DNA from: Streptomyces brevispora
Lineage (GTDB): Bacteria; Actinomycetota; Actinomycetes; Streptomycetales; Streptomycetaceae
Assembly (NCBI RefSeq): GCF_007829885.1
Contig: NZ_VIWW01000001.1
Span: forward strand, 3,906,001 to 3,970,000
Reading direction: 5' to 3'
DNA: 64,000 nucleotides
A model generated the notes under the pieces. The model worked only from the letters and a program-made list of their open reading frames with translations, ran no database searches and had not been told where the DNA came from. This document shows positions 52,921 to 61,366 of the stretch, piece by piece. How positions within the stretch are numbered: the stretch's first letter is position 1; each line of letters starts with the position of its first letter. A program made the position numbers and the translations under genes.

Positions 52921-53994
52921 ATGGACTGGCTGAAAAAACTCCCCGTCATCGGGCCGCTCGTCTCCCGGCTGATGGAGACGCACGCCTGGCGCAGCTACGA
53001 GAGGCTCGAACGGGTCCACTGGGCCAGACTGGCCGCGGCGATCACCTTCATCAGCTTCCTGGCACTCTTCCCGCTGATCGCGGTCGGCGCGGCGATCGGC
53101 GCGGCGCTGCTCTCCACCGAGCAGCTGCACAAGATCGAGCACAAGATCGCCGAGCAGGTCCCCGGCATCTCCGACCAGCTGGGCATCGACAATCTGGTGG
53201 ATCACGCGGGCACGGTCGGACTGGTGGCCGGCGCGCTGCTGCTCCTCACCGGCATCGGCTGGATCGGCTCGATGCGGGACTGCCTGCGCGCGGTGTGGGG
53301 CATGGACGATCTGGACCAGGGCAATCCGGTCATCCGCAGGCTCAAGGACGCCGGGGTGCTGTTCGGGCTGGGCGGTGCGGCCCTGGTGACCCTGGCGATC
53401 TCCTCGGTCGGCTCCGTCGCCATCGGCTGGGTCGCCTATCTGATCAACATCCCGGAGAACGGTGCGGGCGGTGTGCTGCTCCGGATCGCGGCCCTGGTGG
53501 TGGCGGTGTGCGCCGACTTCCTGCTGCTGCTCTATCTGCTGACCCTGCTGCCCGGCGTGGAGCCGCCGCGGCGCCGGCTGGTGGTCGCCGCGCTGATCGG
53601 CGCGGTCGGCTTCGAGCTGCTGAAGCTGCTGCTCGGCAGCTATATGAAGGGTGTCGCGGCGAAGAGCATGTACGGCGCGTTCGGCGTGCCGATCGCCCTG
53701 CTGCTGTGGATCAACTTCACCGCGAAGCTGCTGCTGTTCTGCGCCGCGTGGACGGCGACGAAGAGCAAGGGCGCCGAGGAGCCCCGGCCCGTCGGGAACG
53801 GCGAGGCGCGAGGCGGAGATGCGCAAGGAGGCAAGGCCCGGGACGGCGAGGCCCCCGAGAGGAAGGCCCCTGAGGGGAAGGCTCCCGAGGGCAAGGCCCC
53901 GGAGGGCGGGGCCCGGGGCGGCAGTGCCCCGGGCGGCCGGGTCAGCGGCGAGGGCGGCGGCGCACCAGGTCCGGCAGCGGCCAGCGCCGGTTGA
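52921..53994 (+). CDS. YihY/BrkB family inner membrane protein
   Basis: 357 residues. About six membrane helices are predicted, starting AAAITFISFLALFPLIAVGA and including LVAGALLLLTGIGWIGSMR and ALLLWINFTAKLLLFCAAWT, which is typical of YihY (once called RNase BN). The C-terminal 80 residues are a hydrophilic tail with KAPEGKAPEGKAPEGG repeats (15-bp units) and overlap the convergent carboxypeptidase gene by 53 bases. The function of YihY proteins is uncertain. The ATG at 52921 lies 139 bp from the divergent DprE1-like gene. Confidence 0.9.
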   Translation: MDWLKKLPVIGPLVSRLMETHAWRSYERLERVHWARLAAAITFISFLALFPLIAVGAAIGAALLSTEQLHKIEHKIAEQVPGISDQLGIDNLVDHAGTVGLVAGALLLLTGIGWIGSMRDCLRAVWGMDDLDQGNPVIRRLKDAGVLFGLGGAALVTLAISSVGSVAIGWVAYLINIPENGAGGVLLRIAALVVAVCADFLLLLYLLTLLPGVEPPRRRLVVAALIGAVGFELLKLLLGSYMKGVAAKSMYGAFGVPIALLLWINFTAKLLLFCAAWTATKSKGAEEPRPVGNGEARGGDAQGGKARDGEAPERKAPEGKAPEGKAPEGGARGGSAPGGRVSGEGGGAPGPAAASAG

Positions 53995-55204
53995 CCAGGA
54001 ACGCGGCCCCGGCCAGCAGCACCAGCACCCCGCCGACGATGCCCAGTGCGACCCCGACCCCGCCGGAGCCGCCCGCGGCGGCGGCCTGCCGGGTCTTCGC
54101 CGGGCCGTGCTTGCCCTTGCTCCCGTCGGACCCGTCGGCCTGGGCGCCCTTGCCCGTACCGTCCCCGGTCACGGCGGACTTCGGGGGGACCAGTTCGCCG
54201 ACCGGAGTGACCTTGCCGCTGGCGCTGAAGCCCCAGTCGAGCAGGCTCGCCGCCTCGTTGTAGACGGCGTGCGCCTCCTTGGACGACGGGTTCATGACGG
54301 TGACCAGCAGCACCCTGCCGTCGCGCTCGGCGACACCGGTGAACGTGTTGCCCGCGTGCGTCGTGTAGCCGTTCTTGACGCCCGCGATGCCCTTGTACGG
54401 GGTGACGCCGTCGGCCCCGGTGAGCAGCCGGTTGGTGTTCTGGATGCCGAAGCTCTCGCGCTTCTTGCCCTTCTCCTTCGCGCCGGGGAACTCCGCCGTG
54501 CTCGTCGAGCAGTACTCGCGGAAGTCCGCGTTCTGCAGCCCGCTGCGGGCGAACAGCGTGAGGTCGTAGGCGCTGGAGACCTGGTCGGGGGAGTCGTAAC
54601 CGTCGGGCGACACGACGGTCGTGTCCAGGGCCTGCAGCTCCTCGGCCTGCGCCTGCATGTCGCGGACGGTCTTCGGGACACCGCCGTACATCGAGGCCAG
54701 CACGTGCACCGCGTCGTTGCCCGAACGCAGGAAGACCCCGAGCCACAGGTCGTGCACCGTGTAGCTGAGGTTCTCCTTGATGCCGACCAGGCTGCTGCCC
54801 TCGCCCAGATCGGCGAGATCCTCGTCCTTGACCGTGTACTCCAGGGTGCTCGGCTGGAGTTCCGGTGACGGCATCACGGTGTCCGCGAAGAGCATCTTCA
54901 GCGTGGATGCCGGTGGCAGCCGCCAGTGCGGATTGTGCGAGGCGAGCACCTCACCGCTCTCGGCGTCCGAGACCATCCAGGATCGTCCGGTCAGATCCTT
55001 GGGAAGGACCGGGGCGCCGGGGCCGAGATTGACCTGGGTGCCGGTCCGGCCGAGCTGTTCGCCACCGACCTGCGACATTCCGGCCGGCGGCTGCGGAGTG
55101 TCGTCGGAGGTGTCCTGGACGACCGCCGAGGCAGGGCTGACGACAAAAGAGGACAACAGAGCGGCAGAGGTGACCGCCAGCGCGGTTTTCTTGAGAGCTG
55201 ACAC
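53942..55204 (-). CDS. D-alanyl-D-alanine carboxypeptidase (S11 family)
   Basis: 420 residues. A signal peptide (KTALAVTSAALLSSFVVSPASA) is followed by the peptidase domain with S-x-x-K in LPPASTLKMLFAD, S-x-N in FLRSGNDAVHVLAS and K-x-G in GVKNGYTTHAGNTFTG, then a linker and a C-terminal helix (GVALGIVGGVLVLLAGAAFL) that anchors it in the membrane. It trims terminal D-Ala from peptidoglycan stems. The GTG at 55204 was chosen because it begins just before the signal peptide; TACGTT seven bases before suggests a leaderless mRNA. The open frame further upstream (to 55606) is antisense to the next gene. Confidence 0.93.
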   Translation of the reverse strand: MSALKKTALAVTSAALLSSFVVSPASAVVQDTSDDTPQPPAGMSQVGGEQLGRTGTQVNLGPGAPVLPKDLTGRSWMVSDAESGEVLASHNPHWRLPPASTLKMLFADTVMPSPELQPSTLEYTVKDEDLADLGEGSSLVGIKENLSYTVHDLWLGVFLRSGNDAVHVLASMYGGVPKTVRDMQAQAEELQALDTTVVSPDGYDSPDQVSSAYDLTLFARSGLQNADFREYCSTSTAEFPGAKEKGKKRESFGIQNTNRLLTGADGVTPYKGIAGVKNGYTTHAGNTFTGVAERDGRVLLVTVMNPSSKEAHAVYNEAASLLDWGFSASGKVTPVGELVPPKSAVTGDGTGKGAQADGSDGSKGKHGPAKTRQAAAAGGSGGVGVALGIVGGVLVLLAGAAFLVNRRWPLPDLVRRRPRR

Positions 55205-55325
55205 GGTCGAGAACGTACATCCAGTTGATCTGAAAATTGACACCGACGGTATGACCCGCCGCGCGTACCGCCAGGACAGCCCACCCCGGGCGAGCCGGCC
55301 CGAGCGAGGCGGCGATACTGATTCC

Positions 55326-55571
55326 ATGAAGCTCAGCCGCCCCGTCTCCTGGTTCCTGCTCGCTTTCGGGGTGTGGAGCTGGTTCATCTGGATCACTTTC
55401 GTCAAGAACCTGTGGAAGGACGGCAGCGGTCTCGCCTTCGACGACGCGGGTGACCCTACTGCGTACTTCTGGGTGCATCTGCTGCTCGCCATCACGTCCT
55501 TTCTCCTGGGGACGGCGGTTGGCGTGATCGGGTTCCGTGGCGTCAGGGCATTGCGCAACCGGGACGCGTAG
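55326..55571 (+). CDS. SCO4848-type small membrane protein
   Basis: 81 residues: MKLSRPVSWFLLAFGVWSWF with a first helix, then a loop LWKDGSGLAFDDAGDPTAY, then a second helix FWVHLLLAITSFLLGTAVGV and a basic end (RALRNRDA). Both the length and position beside a D-Ala-D-Ala carboxypeptidase fit the SCO4848 family, named for the S. coelicolor member. Its function is unknown. The ATG at 55326 is used; no strong Shine-Dalgarno is visible. It precedes the metallophosphoesterase by 48 bp on the same strand and may be co-transcribed with it. Confidence 0.9.
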   Translation: MKLSRPVSWFLLAFGVWSWFIWITFVKNLWKDGSGLAFDDAGDPTAYFWVHLLLAITSFLLGTAVGVIGFRGVRALRNRDA

Positions 55572-55619
55572 CGACTCGGCACCTCGTAGGGACCGGATAC
55601 GGACAAACAGGGCGGGGCA

Positions 55620-56966
55620 GTGCAAGTGGCAGTCGTGGGACTCGCTCTGATGGCGATCGTGGTGCTCGCGCTGCTCGTCGTCGTGCACCGCTATGTATGG
55701 CGCCGTTTCGTCGGGGACACGACGGCGGCGGGCAGCCTGCTGCGCCGGGCGGGCACGGTGGCGGCGTACGTCCTGCCGCTGCTGAGCGTCGGCGCCCTCG
55801 TCTCCGGCCGTACGGGTGCACCCTTCTGGCTCCAACAGGTGCTGGCCTGGCCGGGCTACCTGTGGCTGGCCGCCCTGCTGTATCTGACGCTGGCCCTGCT
55901 GGTCGGCGAGGCGGTACGGCCGCTGCTGCGCGGGCTGCTCGCGCGCCGGGCGACGGCGACCGGGGCGACGGCGGTGACGGCGGAAGCCGAGGCCGCATCG
56001 GTGCCGGTGATGGTGCCGGTGTCGGTACCGGAGGCCGGGCACGCCGGGGCGGCCGCCGACGCGCCCGACGCGCCCCACTCGGACACCCGGACCACCGCCC
56101 CGCCGACAGCCCCGCCGGCCGGCGCACCCGCCGCCGGTTCCCCTTCGCGGCGGCTCTTCGTCGCGCGGGCGGTCGGGGGCGCCGCCGCCGTCGCCGGGTT
56201 CGGTACGGTCGGGTACGGCACCTACGGGGTGCTGCGCGGCCCTCGGGTCAAGCGCGTCACCATCCCGCTCGCCCGGCTGCCCCGGTCCGCGCACGGCTTC
56301 CGGATCGCCGTCGTCAGCGACATCCATCTCGGTCCGATCCTGGGCCGGGCGCACACCCAACGGATCGTCGACACGGTCAACGGGACCCAGCCCGACCTGA
56401 TCGCGGTCGTCGGGGACCTGGTCGACGGATCGGTCGCCGATCTCGGTCCGGCCGCCGAACCGCTCGCGCGGCTCCAATCCCGGCACGGCGCGTTCTTTGT
56501 CACCGGAAACCACGAGTACTACTCCGGTGCGGCCCAATGGGTGGATCATGTAAGGGAATTGGGGCTGCACCCGCTGGAGAATGCCCGGGTGGAGATCGAC
56601 GGTTTCGATCTGGCCGGGGTCAATGACATCGGGGGCGAGAGCGAAGGGCAGGGGCCCGACTTCGACCGCGCCCTGGGTGACCGGGACCGGTCCCGCGCCG
56701 CCGTCCTCATGGCGCATCAGCCCGTGGTCATCGACGAGGCCGTCGCGCACGGCGTGGACCTGCAACTGTCCGGGCACACCCACGGGGGCCAGCTCTGGCC
56801 GGGCAACTACATCGCGGAACTGGCCAATCCCACGGTCGCCGGGCTCGACCGCTACGGGGACACCCAGCTGTACGTCACGCGCGGCGCCGGTGCCTGGGGT
56901 CCGCCGGTGCGGGTCGGCGCCCCTTCCGACGTCACCGTCGTCGAACTCGCCTCCAGGCAGGCCTGA
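55620..56966 (+). CDS. Membrane-linked metallophosphoesterase (YkuE-like)
   Basis: 448 residues. Three or four N-terminal membrane helices (e.g. LALMAIVVLALLVVVHRYVW), a long Ala/Pro/Thr linker and a twin-Arg-like helix (RRLFVARAVGGAAAVAGFG) precede the calcineurin-like domain. Metal ligands appear as SDIHLG, VVGDLVDG, VTGNHEYY, LMAHQP and LSGHTHGG. Members hydrolyse phosphodiesters or nucleotide-sugar diphosphates at the membrane. The GTG at 55620 follows GGGCGGGG; the GTG six bases later is an alternative. It follows the SCO4848-type gene closely. Confidence 0.92.
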   Translation: MQVAVVGLALMAIVVLALLVVVHRYVWRRFVGDTTAAGSLLRRAGTVAAYVLPLLSVGALVSGRTGAPFWLQQVLAWPGYLWLAALLYLTLALLVGEAVRPLLRGLLARRATATGATAVTAEAEAASVPVMVPVSVPEAGHAGAAADAPDAPHSDTRTTAPPTAPPAGAPAAGSPSRRLFVARAVGGAAAVAGFGTVGYGTYGVLRGPRVKRVTIPLARLPRSAHGFRIAVVSDIHLGPILGRAHTQRIVDTVNGTQPDLIAVVGDLVDGSVADLGPAAEPLARLQSRHGAFFVTGNHEYYSGAAQWVDHVRELGLHPLENARVEIDGFDLAGVNDIGGESEGQGPDFDRALGDRDRSRAAVLMAHQPVVIDEAVAHGVDLQLSGHTHGGQLWPGNYIAELANPTVAGLDRYGDTQLYVTRGAGAWGPPVRVGAPSDVTVVELASRQA

Positions 56967-57199
56967 GTCGGACCCTCTCACGGGTGCCCCCGGCCCTGTT
57001 CCAGGTGAATTCCGTGACGGGTTATCAACCCTCTGTATTCGGCTATCCGTCCAATGTTTCAAGTAACAAACAAAAGGCTATGAGCCTCTGATTTCCTCTT
57101 CCAGATGTGAAAATCGTGTGATTGGGTGAGCCTGAACGTGCGGTGATCTGCGTATCTGAGCGCGACGCCGAGGTGGGGCTGTTAAGGGAGAGCACGGCA

Positions 57200-58753
57200 A
57201 TGCGGTCGATCCGACTACGGATTCTCGCGATTCTCGCGGTTTTGGTCATCGCAGGCGTAGGCGCCTGGCAGTTGCTTCCCTCGGACGGAGCGAAGGATGA
57301 CCCGGTCACCGTCGGCACGACCGACGCGGTGACCTCGCTGGACCCGGCAGGAGCCTATGACGCCGGCTCCTGGGCGATGTACAGCAACGTCTACCAGTCG
57401 CTCATGACGTTCAAGTCCGGGGCGATCGTCCCCGAGCCGGACGCCGCCGAGAGCTGCGGCTTCATCGGCGGGAAGCTCCAGACGTACCAGTGCAAGCTCC
57501 GTGACGACCTGACGTTCTCCAACGGTCGGAAGATGACCGCCGAGGACGTCAAGTACTCCTTCGAGCGCATGCTCAAGATCAAGACGGACGTCGGTCCCTC
57601 GGTGCTGTACCCCAGCCTGAAGAACGTGGTCGCCGATGGCCGGACGATCACCTTCAACCTCTCCTCGCGCGACGCGACCTTCCCGCAGAAGCTCGCCACC
57701 GGGTCCGGTTCGATCGTCGACCGCGACGAATACCCGGACGGTGAGCTCCGCACCGGGAACTCGGTGTCGGGTTCGGGGCCGTACATGCTCAAGTCGTACC
57801 AGCCGGGCGTCAAGGCCGAACTGGTGCCGAACCCCAAGTACAAGGGTGCGCTGTCGAAGACCGGCGGGCCTGTCAACATCCGCTACTACGAGCAGTCGGA
57901 CGAACTGCTGGCGGCCTGGAAGTCGGGGAGGGTCGATGTCACGCATCGTCAGCTCCCGCCGTCCACGCTCGCCGAACTGAACCCCGGTGACGTCGATCAG
58001 CGCATCACCGAGGCGGACAGTGCCGAGATCCGCAACCTCGTCTTCAACGTCCGCGACGGTTCTCCGCTCGCCGACAAGCGGGTCCGGCAGGCCATCGCGT
58101 CGATCATCGACCGCGCGCCGCTGGTGACCGACATCTACAAGGGCACCGTCGAACCGCTCTACTCGCTGATCCCGCAGGGCTACATCGGGCACAGCACCCC
58201 GTTCTTCGACGAGTACCCCGCGCCTGATCTCAAGCGCGCCAAAAAGCTGATGCAGGAAGCGGGCGTGCAGCTTCCGCTTCCCATCACCTTCGCCTACCGC
58301 TCCGGTGACGCGTACACGACGGAGACCGCGGAGATCAAGCGCCAGCTGAATGCCGGCGGGCTGTTCAAGGTCACGACGAAGCCCGTGGAGTGGACGGCGT
58401 TCCAGAAGGGTTACGCGGCCGGCAAGTACGACATGTACGCCGTCGGCTGGCTCCCGGACTACCCGGACCCCGACACCTTCAGCCAGCCGCTCGTCGGTCG
58501 CGATAGCAGCCTCCACAACGGCTACAGCAGCAAGAAGATGGACCAGCTGATCAGCGACACGCTGCAGTTCAGCGACCGCAGCCGCACCGCGGCCGACTTC
58601 AAGGAACTCCAGAAGCTGGTGGGCGAGGACGTACCGCTCGTGCCGCTGTGGCAGAAGAAGGACTACGTCGTCGCCAAGCCCGACGTCTCCGGTTCGCAGT
58701 ACCTCTCGGACGGCACCGGCATCTGGCGGCTGTGGGAACTCGGCTGGATCTGA
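57200..58753 (+). CDS. ABC transporter substrate-binding protein, family 5
   Basis: 517 residues of the peptide/nickel/opine-binding (SBP_bac_5) type: VGTTDAVTSLDPAGAYDAGS, LRDDLTFSNGRKMTAEDVKY and RQAIASIIDRAPLVTDIYKG are family hallmarks. A signal-anchor-like helix (IRLRILAILAVLVIAGVGAW) lacks a Cys, so no lipobox is present, unusual for actinobacterial members. No permease or ATPase gene is next to it. It therefore probably serves a transporter encoded elsewhere or has another role. The ATG at 57200 has AGGGAG upstream. A terminator follows at 58795. Confidence 0.93.
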   Translation: MRSIRLRILAILAVLVIAGVGAWQLLPSDGAKDDPVTVGTTDAVTSLDPAGAYDAGSWAMYSNVYQSLMTFKSGAIVPEPDAAESCGFIGGKLQTYQCKLRDDLTFSNGRKMTAEDVKYSFERMLKIKTDVGPSVLYPSLKNVVADGRTITFNLSSRDATFPQKLATGSGSIVDRDEYPDGELRTGNSVSGSGPYMLKSYQPGVKAELVPNPKYKGALSKTGGPVNIRYYEQSDELLAAWKSGRVDVTHRQLPPSTLAELNPGDVDQRITEADSAEIRNLVFNVRDGSPLADKRVRQAIASIIDRAPLVTDIYKGTVEPLYSLIPQGYIGHSTPFFDEYPAPDLKRAKKLMQEAGVQLPLPITFAYRSGDAYTTETAEIKRQLNAGGLFKVTTKPVEWTAFQKGYAAGKYDMYAVGWLPDYPDPDTFSQPLVGRDSSLHNGYSSKKMDQLISDTLQFSDRSRTAADFKELQKLVGEDVPLVPLWQKKDYVVAKPDVSGSQYLSDGTGIWRLWELGWI

Positions 58754-58794
58754 CAGGCCCGCAAGGGTCAGTACTGATCGCCACAGGGCTTTAC

Positions 58795-58830
58795 CGAGCG
58801 GCCGTCCCGGAACCACGGGGCGGCCGCTCG
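58795..58830. terminator. Terminator between solute-binding protein and TetR genes
   Basis: CGAGCGGCCGTCCC (58795-58808) and GGGGCGGCCGCTCG (58817-58830) form a 14-bp stem with one wobble pair. It lies between convergent genes. Confidence 0.8.
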
Positions 58831-58886
58831 GCCGTGCACGCCGCAATACGGCAGCAGAGGCCGGCCCGGCCGGTCAGCTCGGCCGG

Positions 58887-59657
58887 TCAGCTCGGCCGGT
58901 CAGCTCCGCCGGTGGGCTCGGCCGGCTCGGCCCGTCGGTTCGGCCGGTCCGCCGCCCGCCCCGCCACTCCGGGCAGGAACTCCTCCAGCACCTCGTGGAC
59001 CTGGCGCACGAGCGGCCGCAGCGCCCGGAACCGGGACAGGACGATGGCCCGCGCGACGATCGGGGCGGTGCGCTCGACGAGGCGGCGGCTGCGTTCGGCG
59101 TCGTCCGTCCGGTCGTACACCCAGTACAGCACCAGGCCCATCTGGTTCAGCCACATCAGCTGCGGCAGCAGCTCGGCCAGTTCCGGGTCCACCTTGGTGC
59201 CCGCGCCCGCCAGACAGCGCTTGTGGATGGAGATCGCCGCGTCGCGGGCCGCGACGGAGTCCTTCGAGAAGGGGCTGAGCGGACTCTCCGGATCGGCGGC
59301 GTTCTTGAAGAACTGGGCGGCGAAGCGGTGGTACGGCTCCGCCACGTCCAGCCAGCAGAGCAGGACCCCGCGGATGCGTGCCGCGAGGTCCTCGTCGCCG
59401 GCCAGGACCGGCTGGACCGCCGCCTCGTGCTCGGCGGCGATCCGGTCGTAGAAGCCCTGGACCAGGTGTTCCTTGGACGAGAAGTAGTAGTACGCGTTCC
59501 CTACGGAGACGCCGGCCTCCTGGGCGATGGCCCGCATCGTCGTCTTGTCGTAACCGCGTTCCTGGAAGAGCCGGAGCGCCGTCTCGAGGATGAGGGTGCG
59601 GGTCTGCTCGCTCTTGGGAGCCTTGACTTCCTTCACGTCCTTCTCTTCCTTCACCAC
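58887..59657 (-). CDS. TetR family repressor (last gene of its own operon)
   Basis: 256 residues. The helix-turn-helix is TRTLILETALRLFQERGYDK then TTMRAIAQEAGVSVGNAYYY with FSSKEHLVQGFY, a classic TetR N-terminus. The ligand domain follows to about residue 225, and a Pro/Ala/Arg/Gly tail is built from 13-bp repeats that include the stop codon. The GTG at 59657 is chosen because of TACCCT seven bases upstream (leaderless) and the acidic/Lys-rich lead-in VVKEEKDVKEVK; other GTGs occur shortly after. It follows the DCC gene by 23 bp. Twin palindromes at 60573-60630 are its probable operator. Confidence 0.9.
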   Translation of the reverse strand: MVKEEKDVKEVKAPKSEQTRTLILETALRLFQERGYDKTTMRAIAQEAGVSVGNAYYYFSSKEHLVQGFYDRIAAEHEAAVQPVLAGDEDLAARIRGVLLCWLDVAEPYHRFAAQFFKNAADPESPLSPFSKDSVAARDAAISIHKRCLAGAGTKVDPELAELLPQLMWLNQMGLVLYWVYDRTDDAERSRRLVERTAPIVARAIVLSRFRALRPLVRQVHEVLEEFLPGVAGRAADRPNRRAEPAEPTGGADRPS

Positions 59658-59680
59658 GGTCCCGAGGGTATCCGGGATGG

Positions 59681-60118
59681 CTAGGTCCCGGACTCCGGGT
59701 CCGGCACCGCGCACGCGCCCTCCCCGTCCGCCCGGCAGGGCGCGGCCGTCAGCGAGCGGTACTTCGCGGCGGCGAGGACGGTCGCCCTGGCGAACGGACG
59801 GCCGGCCGGGGTGGTCAGCCAGTGGGCCCTGGGCCGGTGCTCGGCCAGCGCCCAGAGGCAGACGATCCACGCGGAGGTCCCGCGGTAGACCTGGCCCCCG
59901 TCACCGATCACCGTGATCTCCTCCAGCGTCCCGGAGTGGTCGAGGCCGGGGAAGCGGCGGTGCGCCTCCATGGAGCCCGCCGGGACGAGGTCGAGCGGGA
60001 CCAGCTGGCGCTGCTTCATCAGCCACTGCCGCAGATGGACGCAGAGCGAGCACTGTGCGTCGTAGAGCACGGTGAGCCGTTCGACGGACAGCCGCCGCCC
60101 ACCGGTCCGGGCCGTCAT
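59681..60118 (-). CDS. DCC family (DUF393) thiol-disulfide oxidoreductase-like protein
   Basis: 145 residues. The signature YDAQCSLCVHLRQWLMKQ (D-x-x-C-x-x-C) marks the DCC family, small proteins with a thioredoxin-like fold. The rest includes RGTSAWIVCLWALAEHR, also typical. The ATG at 60118 has GAGGG upstream and is nine bases after the stop of the upstream membrane gene, and TetR follows 23 bases later, so it is the middle gene of a three-gene operon. Redox function is inferred from the CxxC; no substrate can be named. Confidence 0.9.
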   Translation of the reverse strand: MTARTGGRRLSVERLTVLYDAQCSLCVHLRQWLMKQRQLVPLDLVPAGSMEAHRRFPGLDHSGTLEEITVIGDGGQVYRGTSAWIVCLWALAEHRPRAHWLTTPAGRPFARATVLAAAKYRSLTAAPCRADGEGACAVPDPESGT

Positions 60119-60127
60119 GGCCGGCCC

Positions 60128-60559
60128 TCACGCCTTGGTGGCGGGCGCGGCCCACGGTCCGGTGCCCGGACCCGTCCAGCTCTGCGGCGGCACGGGCGGG
60201 GTCTGCTCACGCTCCATCAGGCCCCGGCGGCGGATCTTGTTGAGCACATAGACGTTGCCCAGGTGCATGACCCCGAGGACCAGCAGCACGACACCGACCT
60301 TCACCGAGAGCGCGTCGAAGAGCCCGCGGGCGTCGGCGACCTTCTCGGAGCTCTTCAGGTAGAGCGTAACGAACCCCAGGTTGACCAGGTAGAAGCCGAC
60401 CACCAGCAGGTGGTTGACGGCGTCGGCGAGCTTCTCGTTCCCGTGCAGCACGTCCGCGAGGAACACCTTGCCGTTGCGGCTGAGCGTGCGGGCCACCCAG
60501 ACGGTGAGCGCCACGCTGATGAGCAGATAGATGACGTACGCGACAACAGTGAGGTCCAT
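60128..60559 (-). CDS. Small multispan membrane protein, first gene of TetR operon
   Basis: 143 residues with three or four predicted helices: VVAYVIYLLISVALTVWVAR, AVNHLLVVGFYLVNLGFVTL and VKVGVVLLVLGVMHLGNVYV, then a Pro-rich tail. The ATG at 60559 has GGAGG at seven bases, and the in-frame upstream codons lie inside the operator. No known family was recognised. It leads the operon membrane protein - DCC protein - TetR. The operon may protect against a membrane-active or redox-active compound that binds the TetR protein. That role is inference only. Confidence 0.82.
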   Translation of the reverse strand: MDLTVVAYVIYLLISVALTVWVARTLSRNGKVFLADVLHGNEKLADAVNHLLVVGFYLVNLGFVTLYLKSSEKVADARGLFDALSVKVGVVLLVLGVMHLGNVYVLNKIRRRGLMEREQTPPVPPQSWTGPGTGPWAAPATKA

Positions 60560-60572
60560 GCCCCACCCTCCT

Positions 60573-60586
60573 TTGAACGCGTTCAA
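60573..60586. promoter_or_regulatory. Downstream TetR operator palindrome
   Basis: TTGAACGCGTTCAA is a perfect 14-bp palindrome (16 bp with flanking T/A) positioned just after the expected transcription start and before the ribosome-binding site. Confidence 0.75.
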
Positions 60587-60601
60587 ATGCTGTTGTCATG
60601 G

Positions 60602-60630
60602 ACAGTAGACCTGTCTTTGAACATGTTCAA
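60602..60630 (-). promoter_or_regulatory. Promoter of the TetR-controlled operon
   Basis: On the minus strand TTGAAC (plus 60625-60630) and TACTGT (plus 60602-60607) are separated by exactly 17 bp. The -35 lies inside the upstream palindrome. Transcription should start near 60595. Confidence 0.75.
60617..60630. promoter_or_regulatory. Upstream TetR operator palindrome
   Basis: TTGAACATGTTCAA is a perfect 14-bp palindrome covering the -35 element. It shares TTGAAC...GTTCAA with the downstream copy; centres are 44 bp apart, about four helical turns. Confidence 0.75.
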
Positions 60631-60681
60631 GCGGCGCTCCGGTGGTCCGCGTCACAGGGTCGGGGGTGTCGCGGCAGGTGT

Positions 60682-60708
60682 TTCGCTTGCGAAGTGTTCG
60701 TCAGCGAA
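60682..60708. promoter_or_regulatory. Tandem TTCGNNNGCGAA boxes upstream of MarR gene
   Basis: TTCGCTTGCGAA (60682-60693, a perfect palindrome) and TTCGTCAGCGAA (60697-60708) follow one another with a 15-bp period, 35-61 bp before the MarR -10. They look like an autoregulatory site. Confidence 0.55.
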
Positions 60709-60755
60709 ATATTGGCCACTGAAGGGAAGTTGGGGTCCGGCGTAGGCTGTGGGCC

Positions 60756-61265
60756 ATGGAGCAACGGGACTGGACGGACGGACACGTGGAGCGGTGGAAG
60801 CCGGTGCTTCCGGAACTCGACCCCGACGTCGAGGGCGCGGTGACCCGGATGAAGAAGCTCTCCGTCCATCTGCGCCGGGTGCGTGAGCAGTCCCTCGTCG
60901 ACTTCGACCTGGACCGCCAGGAGTTCGACACCCTGCACAAGCTCGCCGGCCGCGGCGGCAAGGCGGCCCCGTCCGAGCTGGCCGCCGATCTCGACCTCGC
61001 GCCCGCCTCCGTCACCGGCCGGCTCGACGCGCTGGAGCGCCGCGGATTCGTCCGCCGTACGCCCTCCACCACCGACCGGCGGCGCGTGGACGTGGAGTTG
61101 ACCGCCGCGGGCCGCTCGACCTGGGTCGGTGCGATGGACGTCCTCGGCAACGAGGAGGAGCGGCTGCTCGGCGTCCTCGACAAGGACGAACGCGGGCTGC
61201 TCAACGCCATGCTGCGGCGCGTCATGGTGGTCGCCGAGGCCCGGGGCGGCGCGGCCTGGGACTGA
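60756..61265 (+). CDS. MarR family transcriptional regulator
   Basis: 169 residues. The winged helix-turn-helix reads APSELAADLDLAPASVTGRL then DALERRGFVRRTPSTTDRRR, with the conserved wing Asp-Arg-Arg, and helices for dimerisation lie on both sides. MarR proteins usually repress genes for efflux or degradation and respond to phenolic ligands. TAGGCT at 60743-60748 ends seven bases before the ATG, consistent with leaderless transcription. Tandem 12-bp boxes upstream suggest autoregulation. It is divergent from the TetR-controlled operon. Confidence 0.92.
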   Translation: MEQRDWTDGHVERWKPVLPELDPDVEGAVTRMKKLSVHLRRVREQSLVDFDLDRQEFDTLHKLAGRGGKAAPSELAADLDLAPASVTGRLDALERRGFVRRTPSTTDRRRVDVELTAAGRSTWVGAMDVLGNEEERLLGVLDKDERGLLNAMLRRVMVVAEARGGAAWD

Positions 61266-61366
61266 CCGGCCCCCTGCGGCGCGGCCGCTTCGTCAGCCCC
61301 GCAGAGCCCTGGGCGACGCCCGGTGACCGGCGGCGTGACCTGCCGCGCCGGCCCCCGGTCCGGCCG

